Below are positions 9,644 to 20,926 of a stretch of 36,675 nucleotides of DNA, piece by piece. The position numbers and the translations under genes were made by a program. The DNA lies in NCBI GenBank assembly GCA_009733575.1, contig ML769851.1, forward strand, positions 5,307 through 41,981, given 5' to 3'. Source of the DNA: Gymnopus androsaceus JB14. Lineage: Eukaryota; Basidiomycota; Agaricomycetes; Agaricales; Omphalotaceae. The stretch's first letter is position 1, and each line of letters opens with the position of its first letter. A model generated the notes under the pieces. The model was not told where the DNA came from. It saw only the letters and a list, made by a program, of their open reading frames with translations, and did no database searches.

Positions 9644-12094
9644 ATGAAGCAGTCCCTTGTTTTATATCTAGCCTTTGCATGTTCTCTCACCCACGTTGAG
9701 GGTGCACTATATACAAATCTCAACGCTCTTCCGAAAACAAGTTTTAACTACGTTGTTGTTGGAGGTATATAGTTCCACTTATTCCTTAATCCCTACTAAC
9801 CCATGATGCATGTAAAGGAGGGACCGCTGGATGTGTAGTGGCAAGCAGGCTCTCTGAGGAAAGCAATGCGACGGTGCTACTTGTGGAAGCTGGTGGAACG
9901 TATGTTCGGCTCTCTGCATTTATGAGCAGGATAATGAAGTCTATCTCTAGTTATCAAAATGTGGAACAGCTGGAGGTTCCCTTTAACTCCCTTCGCTCTG
10001 CCGGGCCTGGTTCTCAGTGGGATTGGAATTATACTACAACCACGTATGCATTTTTTATAGCATTTTGACCGGTTTTGTTTACGTTTTTATTTGCTTGTGC
10101 CAGCGGCGCCAGTTATGCACGTGGATTTGTTCTTGGTGGATCAAGCTCTGTCAGTAAGTGCAATTGGTTTTATCATGCAAGTATTTCGCAAGACTTATCA
10201 TCTCTCTGATTCTGCAAGATGGGATGTTTTATACTCGTGGCTCAGAAGATGACTGGGGAAGGTACGCTGCTGTCACTGGCGACAATGGGTGGACCTGGAA
10301 CAACATACAACCTTATGTGAAGAAAGTGAGCGACCATGTTTGAATTCTACAATTTACCGCTAATGGTTCTGCATATACAGAACGAAGACTGGGTCGCCCC
10401 TGCAGATGGTCACAATACCACAGGACAATACGACCCTGCTGTTCACAGGTAAATTTATTATTGATTATTCTTTAATTGCATAGTGTTACTCTATGCTAAC
10501 TCCAGTGTCTCAAAGCTCAAAGGGCCGGCTTGGAGTCAGTCTTCCCGGATTTCCAGAACATACAGATACCCTATTTTTCCAGACAGTCAATAGTGATCCT
10601 AGTGAATTTCCTTTTGTGCTGGACTACAACGCCGGGATTCCTCTGGGATATGGTCAGCAATTCTTTGTTTTCCTTACATTTATTGACACTGATATTGTCA
10701 GGCACAATCCAGTCAACTATAAAAAACGGGTCTCGCAGCAGTGCAGCCACAGCTTATCTTTCGGAAGATGTATTAAAGCGACACAACTTGTTTGTCCTTA
10801 TCAACACTCAAGCTTCTCGTGTGATTTCATCAACTGGAGGGAGTCACATTGACTCTGTGGAAATTTTTCCTCAATCAAGTGTCGAAAATGGTGCGCAGGC
10901 ACTGACATGTCATTATTTTTTTGGCTAACATCTGCATTTCCAGTAGCAACAAACATGCGCATCACCGCATCCAGTGAAGTAATTTTGAGTGCGGGGGTAT
11001 TTGGGACTCCTCATATTCTCCAGAACTCTGGAATAGGAGATGCAGCTATGCTGTCGGCATTCAATATATCCATTGTACAGGACCTTCCATCGGTTGGACA
11101 GAACTTTACAGACCATCTCAATCTCATTTCTGCATGGGCCCTCAATGTAAGCCAACCATTCAGCTCGGCTACAAGTACTACCTTTGAGAGTTTTACTCTT
11201 AATTCAACGGCAATGTCGATTTTTTTGGACCAATGGCGCTCGTCGAAAACAGGGCCACTCACTATGAATGGCCTTTCAAATGACATTGGATTCCGACGCT
11301 TTAATGAAAGTGATCCTGAAGTTCAGAAAGGTTTAGCTGCCTATGGGGATCCAGCATCTGGAAATCAGTCACCTCACTTTATGCATGTGCCGGTTGTAAG
11401 CTCCTTGACTTGCACTCTGAGCTTGTGTTAACAGTTTGTTTGCCAGAATGGTTTTGCGTTTGGAACTGCCCCAACCAACAATAGTTATTTCAGTTTCGTG
11501 GCAACAGTTGTTCAGACCCAGTCTCGTGAGTACATTTTTGAATTTTGCCCTGTGTGCAGCTGGATGCTGATCTCAAATAGGTGGTTCTGTGACACTTAAC
11601 AGTACCAATCCTCTTGGTGCTCCTGTGATTGACACAGCTTTACTTACCAACCCATACGACCTGTTTGCAATGCGTCAGGCATTCAAAGCTGTTTTTGATC
11701 TTTTGGCCACCTCCCCTTGGGTAGAATACCTCGTAGACTCAGCGCCAGCATTAGGTCTACAGGCTGTCATTGATTCCAACTTTAGCACCACTGTTATTGA
11801 TGATTATATTACCAGTTCTGCAGGGTCAGGTGCACATGCTGTAGGTACGGCTGCAATGTCACCAGTGGGTGCGACCTGGGGTGTTGTAGATCCTGATTTG
11901 AAAGTGAAGGGATTGACCGGACTGAGGATAGCTGATGCATCCGTTTTGGTGAGTGACTGTTTCTGATTGTTAATAACATTGGAACTGAGTGTACATCTTT
12001 TGTCCACCAGCCATACGTGACATCGAATAATGTCCAGTTCGCTGTGTACATTGTGGGCGAACGAGCATCTGAACTCATCAAAGCTGGGATTTGA
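9644..12094 (+). CDS. GMC oxidoreductase, aryl-alcohol-oxidase/choline-dehydrogenase-like, secreted type
   Basis: An FAD-dependent alcohol oxidase or dehydrogenase of 609 residues in 12 exons. Exons: 9644-9764, 9818-9899, 9951-10043, 10104-10153, 10219-10325, 10381-10448, 10516-10652, 10702-10890, 10944-11395, 11447-11525, 11581-11948, 12011-12094. The N-terminus MKQSLVLYLAFACSLTHVEG looks like a signal peptide. The FAD Rossmann motif VVGGGTAGCVVASRLSE follows, then LLVEAGG, RGFVLGGSSSVNGMFYTRG and the GMC signature SAGVFGTPHILQNSGIG. The C-terminal part has AHAVGTAAMSP with the catalytic His, then SNNVQFAVYIVGERASELIK. At the second catalytic position I see Asn (NNVQ), where aryl-alcohol oxidases have His (AHTQ). 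That gives a His-Asn pair as in choline or cholesterol oxidases. Frame is open; likely functional. The exact substrate is unknown. In this cluster it could oxidise a terpene alcohol, but the signal peptide implies secretion or vesicle lumen. Confidence 0.92.
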
Positions 12095-12191
12095 GTTTGA
12101 TGTACCTTCAGGCCTTGCGAGATTGTTGATTATAATAGAACCCAATACCTTTTAATTCACAGTAGACCGCTTTCATTTTTATGCTGTTTTG

Positions 12192-12330
12192 AATCTCATT
12201 ACAGTCAACTACCTCGTATTAAAGCTGGTGGCCGCTGCCACATCATTTGGGTCCAAGAAGGGGCTAGGCATAATGAGATTTTTAGGCTGGTAAGCTGTAT
12301 GAGTTTTTGCTTCTCATATAGTTGACTGTA
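12192..12330. repeat. Paired inverted repeats in the GMC 3' flank
   Basis: AATCTCATTA (12192-12201) is complementary to TAATGAGATT (12271-12280). The adjoining TACAGTCAACTA (12200-12211) is complementary to TAGTTGACTGTA (12319-12330). Both matches are perfect. It could be a small foldback element or a hairpin in the 3' untranslated region. Confidence 0.45.
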
Positions 12331-12847
12331 GTTTCTGTTGTAGATTACACTTTGACTTGTTTACAAAAGAATGTATGCAACTCCGGATCTACCATCGGAG
12401 CTTCATACGTTCCACATATACTTTGCTTAGTGTTTACTCATCCCATTAGTAATACATGGAACTCATAGGAAAGTAGTAGAAGTATCTAGAATACCCATTG
12501 TACAGTATATAAGGCCTACTTTCTGAGGCCAAATAGTAATAAGTCACCTGCAGTTCCCATAACCAATCAGAGCCTCACAGCTCCGAGTCACCGCTGCGCC
12601 GCATTTCTACGACAGTTTCCACAAGGGGGTGAAAGAAAGTTTAAAAATGACCGGACGTCGATTTTCTTGTTCTTGAGCTTGGTCGGCAGACTAACTAACT
12701 ACGTAAGCATTCTCACGCCCATATATAGTATATCGAGATAAGATTTCATTGTGGATGCTCTTTACATACACTGTGCCCTCAGTTTAAGCTGTGTTCTTAA
12801 ATATATTGACATCTATAAGCTATATTACATCCCTATCACCCATGTAA

Positions 12848-12979
12848 AAGCTCAACTATTACACCCTAACAACGCAAAACAAGACAAAGGTCCTTGTCTC
12901 GTGTAATTTTCTAACTATTATGCTGTAGCAACAAAACAAAGCACCATTGGCTTGTTATTAGGGCGTAATAGTTGAACTT
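12848..12979. mobile_element. MITE with ~28-bp terminal inverted repeats
   Basis: The left end AAGCTCAACTATTACACCCT and the reverse complement of the right end, AAGTTCAACTATTACGCCCT, match with two differences over 20 bp. Similarity continues (AACAA/AATAACAA). The element is 132 bp with no coding capacity. Superfamily unassigned. Confidence 0.75.
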
Positions 12980-13164
12980 ATACGCGAGTAAAAGTCCTTC
13001 ACTTTCGAAGGTAAATGAAGCACTTTCCACATTCATTTTTCGGGGGAAATCTTAGCTCTTTTTCATATGAAAAATCATACAAAATATTATGTTATTTACA
13101 AAAGATTTTTCAGTAATATTATGGCTGTATTATAATGGATCCCGTGGAGTGATTGTTATGCTTA

Positions 13165-13908
13165 CAGCGTTTTCCGTAATTATGTGGAAAACAAATTTTT
13201 TGAAAACTTGTGAGGTTGTGTTTGGCTAAGGCTTTGCCAACCCTAGCGCGTGCTCTCACCCACCATTCTTGTTGCCTCGCAGACTTTCGAAGCTGCTGAA
13301 CATGAGAACAATTCACAAAACTGTATCAGAGATATTGGTGTCAATCATTGAGCATTATAGCAAATTTTAGTGGTCATTCCAGCACCTCAGGCTCCAACCA
13401 CAATGCAACTAATTCAACAACAAAATGAAGATCTGAAGTTTCTCGAAGCATCTCAGTGGGCATGGAAATCAAGGGAAAGAAGGAAGGAATTGGAAAGGAG
13501 ACATATGTGACTGAATAAAGGTATGTTGCTTGAGCCCTTGGTTTTCCACCAGAAAGGTACTCAATGATACTAACCTGTCCCAAGATTTCTGTCACCTACC
13601 CTTCGAGCTCCTTCATCTGAAATCCTTCCTTTTGTGCTGTTAAGGACAGCTTTAGGATGTGCTTCTGGCAGATTCAACCATGATTTAGCACCATGGGCTT
13701 GTTTGGGCTTTGTACACAGTATATCATCTAGTATACAGATAAACACACCCTAAGTATCACCCCAATAATTCTATACAATCTGCAAAAAAAAATGGGGCTT
13801 TCGAGATGAGTTTTTGAGATGAGTTGTCTTTTGTTCTATAGCCTTAGCCAAACATGACCTCACAAGTTTTCAAGAAATTCGTTTTCCACATAATTACGGA
13901 AAGCGCTG
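13165..13908. mobile_element. Non-autonomous Tc1/mariner-like element, 69-bp inverted repeats, TA flanks
   Basis: The arms at 13165-13233 and 13840-13908 are inverted copies, nearly identical over 69 bp: CAGCGTTTTCCGTAATTATG against CAGCGCTTTCCGTAATTATG, ending in TTTGGCTAAGGCT. The sequence directly outside each end is TA, the target duplication expected for Tc1/mariner-type elements. The 0.6-kb interior has a minus-strand open run (13374-13595) with no DDE/D signature, so the element is not autonomous. Confidence 0.75.
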
Positions 13909-15230
13909 TAATCTCATATCTTTTTAGCATAGGTTTACCATTTTTGCCAAAAACTTATGGAAATTTGAATGCAGTGTAATACTTCCACTCATCATATGTC
14001 CTACTTTGACCAGTCAGAGCAGGTACATGGGAGTCTGGAGGCATATAAAGACTGTAGAGTATACAAGGGAGGATAAATACTTAGACTTCAAGGGGTAATT
14101 TGGGTTGAACTTGTTTATGGAGCTTCAAGACTCCCAAAAGTGGTCAAAAAAGTTTTTTGGCCAGAGAGCTGGACTATCTAACCTACAACCGGTTGGGCGC
14201 TAATATATTTGAACCTCCCTCATTTTTCATCAAATTATGTCTACCATCTGGTGAAAAGAAGAATAAGTATGTACTTCATTGATCCGGCATGGCTGGAAAT
14301 TCACGTGGGATGGCAGTGTTCTCCTAACTTAAGGAAGGATTTTGAAATTATCTTTCAGTAAAGTTCATGGAATCTCCAAGTGACTCAACCCACCAAGAAA
14401 GAAACTGTGGTCAGCAGTCCACTCTGCAGCATCTAAGTACTAAATTGGGTCTGATTGATGCTCTACTCAGAACTGCTTAGTATCTTTTATATCCATAAGG
14501 CTTATTTCAAAGGATGTGATATCTGAAGCATCCGTATTCATTATTATCTAGATAATTGGGAGTCGGGAGCAGTGGTGTTAACGTTTCTTAGTTTGACTTG
14601 GGACTATGATATTGAAGTTTTGTATATGACATTTAATATGTAGTGAGATTGAAATTACGTTATACAATCATGCAAATCAATTCCTGGTCAATTTTAAGTA
14701 AGTGCAGTTACAAGTTAGTAAGAAATTAGGACACTTTTTCACTTTTTTTTCCATCAGATCCTTCCTGATACCTCTTCTAGGATTGTCTGCTATCTCTCAG
14801 GTAAATGACTGCTGAAATCTCTAATGCAACAAAAATATCACTGTATTCAATGATGTAGGGCTTCGCACAAGATATCATAGAGTCACATGATAGCTTGACT
14901 ACTCATGCAGCGTAGCTTTCCTACGGTCCCGTTGAGTGGATAGCTAGTAGGAGGAAGAATCTGCTGACTCTTCTGAAACAATACAGTACTATCTGCATAG
15001 CTTCACAAATCATTTTCAGTAGATACCATACCTTCACCAAGCTTCACTGGAAGGTAAGCTTAAAATTTTAAGCGGAAACACCGGTGCCCTTAGCTGCTCT
15101 GAGAGTGTCATTAATCCAACATTGAAATAAATTTTATATTTAGCACCCTAGAGTAACTTGTTGTATACACCTATCAAAATTCCACCCGCAACAGTTCTGA
15201 CTAGTTGCATCTTTTCCAGATTGGAAAGGT
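13909..15230. other. Intergenic, no gene seen
   Basis: About 1.3 kb of AT-rich sequence lies between the inverted-repeat element and the P450-2 stop codon. I found no spliced family motifs, no long repeat and no RNA gene. A few intron-like polypyrimidine/AG sites are present but join no recognisable exons. Confidence 0.5.
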
Positions 15231-17396
15231 TTAAGTACTGTGGGCTTCAATAGCTGCAAGAAGCTGCTCTGCTTGAGTAGATCGGGGTGTAATCTTGCAA
15301 GGGAACGGAAGAGGGTGTCTGTCATGATATCCAAAAAGGTCAGAACATTGAAAATACATCACAAATCTTTGCTACATACACAACAAGACCTAATGTGTGT
15401 TTTCCAGATGGTTCTGTGAGTGTTCCGTCCTTTGAAACCGCCTTCGAAATGTTAAAGCATGACAGAATTGACACCATCATGATCCATAGAAACTCTCGGG
15501 CAACATCTGGGGTTCAAACGGAGGGTTAGTATATCTTGCGTTTACCATGCATGTGTTGGATTAAAATTACTCACTCTGGCCTGCACAAATACGCCTTCCA
15601 TATCCGAAGGCAGCATCTGGATCTGGAATGTCTAAGTTACGAATCCCATTGTCATTTAAAAACCTCTCTGGATAAAAGATGTCTGTGTTGGGGCCAAAAA
15701 CTTGTTCTTCACGCAAAAGTGCCCACGAGTTGCTGAAAATAATGGCGTTCTTCGGAATGAAATATTTGCCATATACGTCCTCCTCCATAGCACAATGTGG
15801 CATTCCAAGAGGCAGTACTGGGAAGAAGCGGAGAACTTCATTGACAAGTGCATCAATGTATGGTAAAGCTCCAAAATCGGATTCAAAATCAGGAAGACGT
15901 TTGGCTTCTGTTCGTTGCTCAATGGCTGTCTGAGCTTTTGCCTGAATGTCGGGGTATTTAACCATGGCAAAAATGAACCACTGCATTGCTGTCAGTGTCT
16001 ACGCCATGGTAGTGCATATCAGCCTGAATATTTTAGAGATGTTTGCTCAACAAAGCGCACCGTATCAGCACCAGCTGCATGAACAAGGAAATTAGGGAGG
16101 GAAGTACAGGTCTAAGAAATATATTTGACTTACCCGCATATACGCCAGCCAGGACATTCTTCAAAATCTGTAGGTTATATAGGTGGTCTGGATCTTCGAT
16201 TGTTCCTTCTAAAGAGTCCAATACTCTTGAAGCTATAGACGAAGTTGTAGAAGCATCCGTCTATGATTTGCGTTATTTTGGCCGCATTGAGCAATCAATC
16301 ATTTAAAAATTACCTGCACCAAGGACAAAGGAACTTCCAGCATATTGATTGCACTCCGTTTGAGCTCATTGGCGGTGGAATAGAATGATGTACCCGGAAG
16401 CCATTTAGGCAGATAGCGGAGGAAAGGGAATGCATTCACTGCATGAGGTCAAATCGGTTAGAATCTTCATTTAGACAAGATAAGGACATACCTAATGTTT
16501 TAATTCCGAAAGCAATATCAAGGGTATTGAAGAAGCGGACCAAAATGGCAACTATAGGATCGTTCACAGGCTTGACAGAAATACCGAAAGTAGTCCGAAG
16601 AATTGTGGACCCAACAGTACTGGGTTCAATCAGCGGATGACTGGGAAAGAAACACCAGACACATACTAGCGTAGATGGTTCAAATAGTTTTCCGGAGACT
16701 CAAGTAGGTTCCTGAGCAGTTTTCTAGCCGAAGCTATTTCCCCGGGCCGATGGAGCAGAGTTTGTGAATCGAACTCGCGATGATAAATTTTCCGGTGATC
16801 TGATAGTTTTCAGCATAGATGTTGAGCATTCCAAGGATGAGCTAACCTCTCCACACGCGATCTGTGCTATAGCTCAAGAAAAGCCAGTCGATTGAATGGC
16901 CCACTCTGAAAAATCATGCTGAAGTTGAGTAACCTTGCCAAAAAGATTGTAGTAATTGGACTCACAGATCTAGGATTGGAATTCTTGGTCTATATCATCA
17001 AACATCATTCACGGTGCATGAAAAGAGCATAAATCAAGTTTTACCGTGCAGAGTAGTTCAACCCACGCTTGACAAAAAGGTCATCGGCTGCCTTAGATGT
17101 ATTAAGGATAATAAACTGTCTGCGGAATAGAGAAATAGAAACAACGTCAGAATCTGGAGAATATGCACAACGGTCAGTCATATGCGAGGAGTTTTCAATC
17201 CACAGTACATACCATACTTCTTGGTCCACTCGAAAAGCTCAACCCAAGGTTTTTCTATCGACAGGAACTTCAAAATAGTGCCAATGTAGGATATTCCAGG
17301 AGGTCCTGGTGGTAGCAAAACTGGTGAGCTTTGGGTAACCCTCCAAATAATGATACCAGAAAAGATTGCAACAGCGGAAAATAGAAGCTGTATCAT
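15231..17396 (-). CDS. P450-2: cytochrome P450, OrdA/CYP64-like
   Basis: A monooxygenase of about 500 residues in about 12 exons. The chosen start (17396) gives the anchor MIQLLFSAVAIFSGIIIW followed by LLPPGPPGISYIG. An upstream in-frame ATG at 17465 would add 23 residues ahead of the anchor and is less likely. Further motifs: YSARIPILDLVGHSIDW (needs a short exon at about 16970-16990), VWRDHRKIYHREF (C-helix), AGADTT (I-helix, split by an intron near 16010-16065), NEVLRFFP (K-helix ExxR), FYPERFLNDNG and the haem loop FGYGRRICAG (near 15570-15600). The C-terminus HPLPFPCKITPRSTQ ends at TAA 15231-15233. Frame remains open. The family includes many fungal secondary-metabolite hydroxylases; here a sesquiterpenoid substrate is inferred. 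It is divergent from the SDR gene across 0.8 kb that probably serves both. Confidence 0.9.
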
Positions 17397-17582
17397 CCTT
17401 GAGAGGGATAAGTAGGAGCCACACGTCACTTTCCTGGGCCTTCCTTTCAGCTTATCACCTATCAATATGACAAAGCCGACAAGCAGAGAACTGTATAAAC
17501 TCTCGGGCGCTATCCATGATTGCTAGACCAGACTTGGACTGATTAGTATCAGACTCCTGTCCTGCTCATTGCCATACCGTGA

Positions 17583-17624
17583 GCGATATTTCCGGGATGT
17601 AGTCTTGAAACCCGAATATATCGC
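17583..17624. promoter_or_regulatory. Shared motif, copy 2, in the P450-2/SDR divergent promoter
   Basis: Near match to 9042-9086 (GCGATATTTCCGGG ... AAACCCG ... ATATCGC). It lies about 190 bp upstream of the P450-2 start and about 600 bp upstream of the SDR start. Position in a bidirectional promoter supports, but does not prove, a role in co-regulation. Confidence 0.4.
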
Positions 17625-18110
17625 ATTCACGCTATATCTTTCACGACGTTCGAGGATCGCATTGGGATCGCACGAGCTCCCTGGGGCTATCAAATTTTGA
17701 ATAGTTATACCCGTACTCTTTAATACCCGTGGGAGAAACGGGTACCCACAGGCATTACATAGAGTCACACTTAACCCGCGAGACAGAGTAACTATTGATG
17801 TCTTTGCATGTATCTGAGAAAATAAACAATAATCGGGCTATTAGATCGTTTCAAATGTAAAGTTTCCTCAGCGTTATGCATCACGGTCGAACTTCAAAAA
17901 AAAAAAAACATGACAAGTTTGGTTACTATACAAGGATTCTCAAAGTTTCGTCCTGTTATGTGTTAGAATCATTGATTTGGCCTGGAATTTGGCCTAGTCA
18001 AAGGGTAAGGATTACGGTTTCGCAAACTGAAATGATTGTGATACTACTGTTGGCTGTTGGTGCCAGGTGGCATGTGCTTTTATTCTTTTCCCAATTTCAC
18101 AATTTCAGAT

Positions 18111-18131
18111 AAGAGCTCTTAGAGCTCTTCC
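18111..18131. repeat. Short tandem palindrome before the SDR gene
   Basis: Two GAGCTC palindromes in the pattern AAGAGCTCTTAGAGCTCTT lie about 80-100 bp upstream of the SDR ATG. It could be a protein-binding site; no further evidence. Confidence 0.25.
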
Positions 18132-18208
18132 AGTGTTTATTTTAAACTCCACGCTAGCACACTGCACCCACAGTCCTCTATCCCTCATTTCCTTGAACCT
18201 CGTCTGAA

Positions 18209-19469
18209 ATGTCTCAGGGCGTGGTATTGGTGACTGGTGCCTCACGGGGCATTGGACAAGCAATTGCATTACGACTCGCCGACGATGGATTCGACGTTGC
18301 TGTGAGCGACCTTCCATCAACCAAGACGGCACTCGAAAACGTTGCGGCCGATATCAGGATTAAAGGACGCAATACCAAAGCGCTATATGTTGACATCAGC
18401 GTTGAAAGCGAAGTTATTGCGATGATTGATGCCGTGGTCGAGCATTTTGGGGAGCTAAATGTAGTGAGTTCTTCAAAGTCTTCCGCCCATTCCGTCCCCC
18501 TAACGCACGATAATTACTGTCAAAAGTTGATTGCAAATGCAGGCATCGCCGTTTTCAAGCCTCTGATAGAGCGTAAGCTCCTTTGGAATGTTTATATATA
18601 TATTTCACATTTGTTGACTTCATTCTCAAGATACTGCGGAAGATTGGACACGGACCTTCTCGGTCAATGCCACCGGCACATTTTTCTGCTTTAAATATGC
18701 TGCCAAAGTAATGATATCACAGGGCAAAGGCGGTCGGCTTGTTGGAACCTCATCCGACTCAGGCAGACACGGTATGTCATGATGTGCTGGGAATACATTA
18801 GACACTGACCTTGGGCTTTATTGTTAGGTTGGCCAGGTTTGGGAGCTTACAGCGCATCAAAGGCGGCGAACAGAGGCATGATGCATGTCTTTGGTAAGAG
18901 TTTTCTGACTTCTTCAGGTCAAGTCTGCTCAAGCTTTTGAAGCAAGTGAACTTGGACAACACAATATTACGGTGAATGTCATCTGCCCAGGTACAGCTTT
19001 CGCTTCTTCAATGCACTTTGTTCTCATGTTCACTGTGGCTACAGGAGCGGTAAACACTGATATGGGTATGTTACATGGCCGTATTAATTATTCAATTTAT
19101 CATCTCCTCATCCTAGCTGCTGCTATTGCTCAAGCCGGGGGACAGACTGTAGATGATCTGTTTACTCAAGTGAGTGGATTCACATTCTTTTGCTCTACTG
19201 GAAATTCACTCGTAATACAAGCTGGTAAAAGTAACTCCCCTTGGACGTGTAGCAGAAACGAGCGACATTGCCGGTGTGGCCTCCTTCCTGTCCTCCAAAG
19301 ACGCTGGATTCATTACAGGTCAGTCTACTTATCGATCACCAGAGTATGCGCTCCTAATACCCCGCTTTCAGGCCAAAGTGTAGGTCTTTTTTCCACTTTG
19401 TGCGATTCATCTTTGTAATACTGAACATGAGAGCAGTATTCCGTCAATGGGGGGTTGATGTTGGAATAA
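18209..19469 (+). CDS. Classical short-chain dehydrogenase/reductase (SDR)
   Basis: An NAD(P)-dependent oxidoreductase of 258 residues. Exons: 18209-18463, 18527-18572, 18631-18771, 18828-18893, 18934-18990, 19045-19065, 19117-19169, 19222-19318, 19372-19379, 19437-19469. Motifs: VLVTGASRGIGQAIA (cofactor fold), NAGIAVF, FSVNATGTFF (catalytic Asn region), GTSSDSG (Ser), GAYSASKAA (YxxxK), CPGAVNTDM and the C-terminal ITGQSYSVNGG. Two exons are tiny (21 nt and 8 nt). The 8-nt exon is needed to reach the canonical ending; without it the frame runs to a stop at 19416-19418 with a poor C-terminus. Likely cytosolic, interconverting an alcohol and a ketone on the cluster intermediate. Resembles the acetoin/3-oxoacyl reductase branch of SDRs. 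The terpene synthase follows on the same strand 1.46 kb downstream. Confidence 0.9.
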
Positions 19470-20876
19470 ATAGAAGCCGTAGCTACCATGTGTAACGCTC
19501 ATGTATTTGCTTGGTCAGAAAATTACCGAGAGGGGGGACCCAGGATAATTCACATTTTATCAACAAATTGAACATCCCCATCATTGGAGAAATGAGTCTT
19601 ATCTTCGAATTGGATTACATGCTGTCATAGAAAAAGTTCTTGCGCATTTTTCTCCTCATGCCAGTCACCAGCGCCTGTTTTCCGCGTTACAACGGCATTT
19701 AAATAAGTATTAGTGTGGTGTTTATTGAATGAAAACGTGTTGGACTATTTAGTATAACTTGAACCATTAATTTAAGTTATAGCGTCATTGCGAACTCACA
19801 CTGGTTCATCTAATTTTCACTCCGGCGGCCGATTGTTATCCCAAGTTCTCCCTCAGCCATCTGCCAAAATTCATACTGTACCACGTACACCATCGAGCCG
19901 TGACATTAACGACAAGATCCTAAAACAGTGTAACATACTAAGTACCCGGGCCACTTTAGATGGGTGACCAGAACCCTCAAAATGGATGGATGTAAGTGTA
20001 AGAACACGGTCAAGAATTAGAACGCTCCAGGCTTAAGGGGTTTACAACACAATGGGGATGTTTTTTGAATTTCTTTTAGAATTCTTTTCCGGAATTGTCA
20101 TCTTTTCCGCGAAATTCATCTGGTCACGCAACCGGGACTCCTTGACGCATAAGAACTACGCCCGTATGTAAAGATTCAGGATACAGGAAGCGAGCTGCCC
20201 ATCAGAAGATCCATGAAAGAGATTTGGATGGATATGAACAAGAAACTGATGAAAGACCCGGATCAAAGAAAAACCGTGAACCTATGCAGCTTAATGACGC
20301 CGCGACGCGAGGAACGAGAAGCTTGATCGAGTCAGTTACAGTACCTTTCTTTCAGGACTTTATCGATGTTTGATGTGGTGGATTAAATGTATGAATATCT
20401 ATCCCCAAATTTTGAAATAGTAAATGTCGTCTCGGGTTAAAAAAGAAACGAGAGGTTAAGCAGTAATCAGACTTCAGCATGTTTCAGCGCCCACTTGCCT
20501 CCTTTTACTCTAGTGTCTTGGAGAAATGTTTGGAATCAAGTAGATAAGGCTGCGATAAAAACAGCAGTAATAAATTGCTGTTGGCCAATATTTACTATTT
20601 CATTCCATACGGTGTTAAGTTATTGGGCTTGTTTCGCATACTTTCAACTTGATGTCCATACCTGTCTGTCTAAAAATTTCAGTTAGTGGGTCAGTAATGG
20701 CATCAATAAGGGTCGTAGCCCGTCCCCCAATCAAGATGCTCCAAATACGAGACGGCCATGGCGTATTTGACCGTTACGCCACTATTACGGTAATTATGGT
20801 CGCTCCGTACCATCCAAACGTTTAGGAACAAAAGGTTACAATTTCGGCATAATGCGACATCCACATTTCAGTGTAG
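19470..20876. other. Intergenic between SDR and terpene synthase, no gene seen
   Basis: No spliced family motifs and no RNA gene were found. The open run at 20495-20686 has no signature. Confidence 0.5.
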
Positions 20877-20885
20877 TAATATAAA
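20877..20885 (+). promoter_or_regulatory. TATA-like box of the terpene synthase
   Basis: AATATAAAT lies about 42-50 bp upstream of the ATG at 20927, consistent with a core promoter and a short leader. Confidence 0.45.
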
Positions 20886-20926
20886 TCCCTCTCAGATTAC
20901 CTCGATCTGATATCCACTCACTAACT

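Noticed and set aside
10449..10515. Frame problem in GMC if the acceptor at 10505 is used
   Set aside because: Using the next AG (acceptor ending 10515) keeps the frame and the conserved GRLGVSLPGFP.
16780..16900. Apparent frameshift in P450-2 near the C-helix
   Set aside because: Resolved by a 49-nt GT-AG intron (gttagc...tatcag) that joins DRVWR to DHRKIYHREF in frame, plus a short upstream exon (IPILDL).
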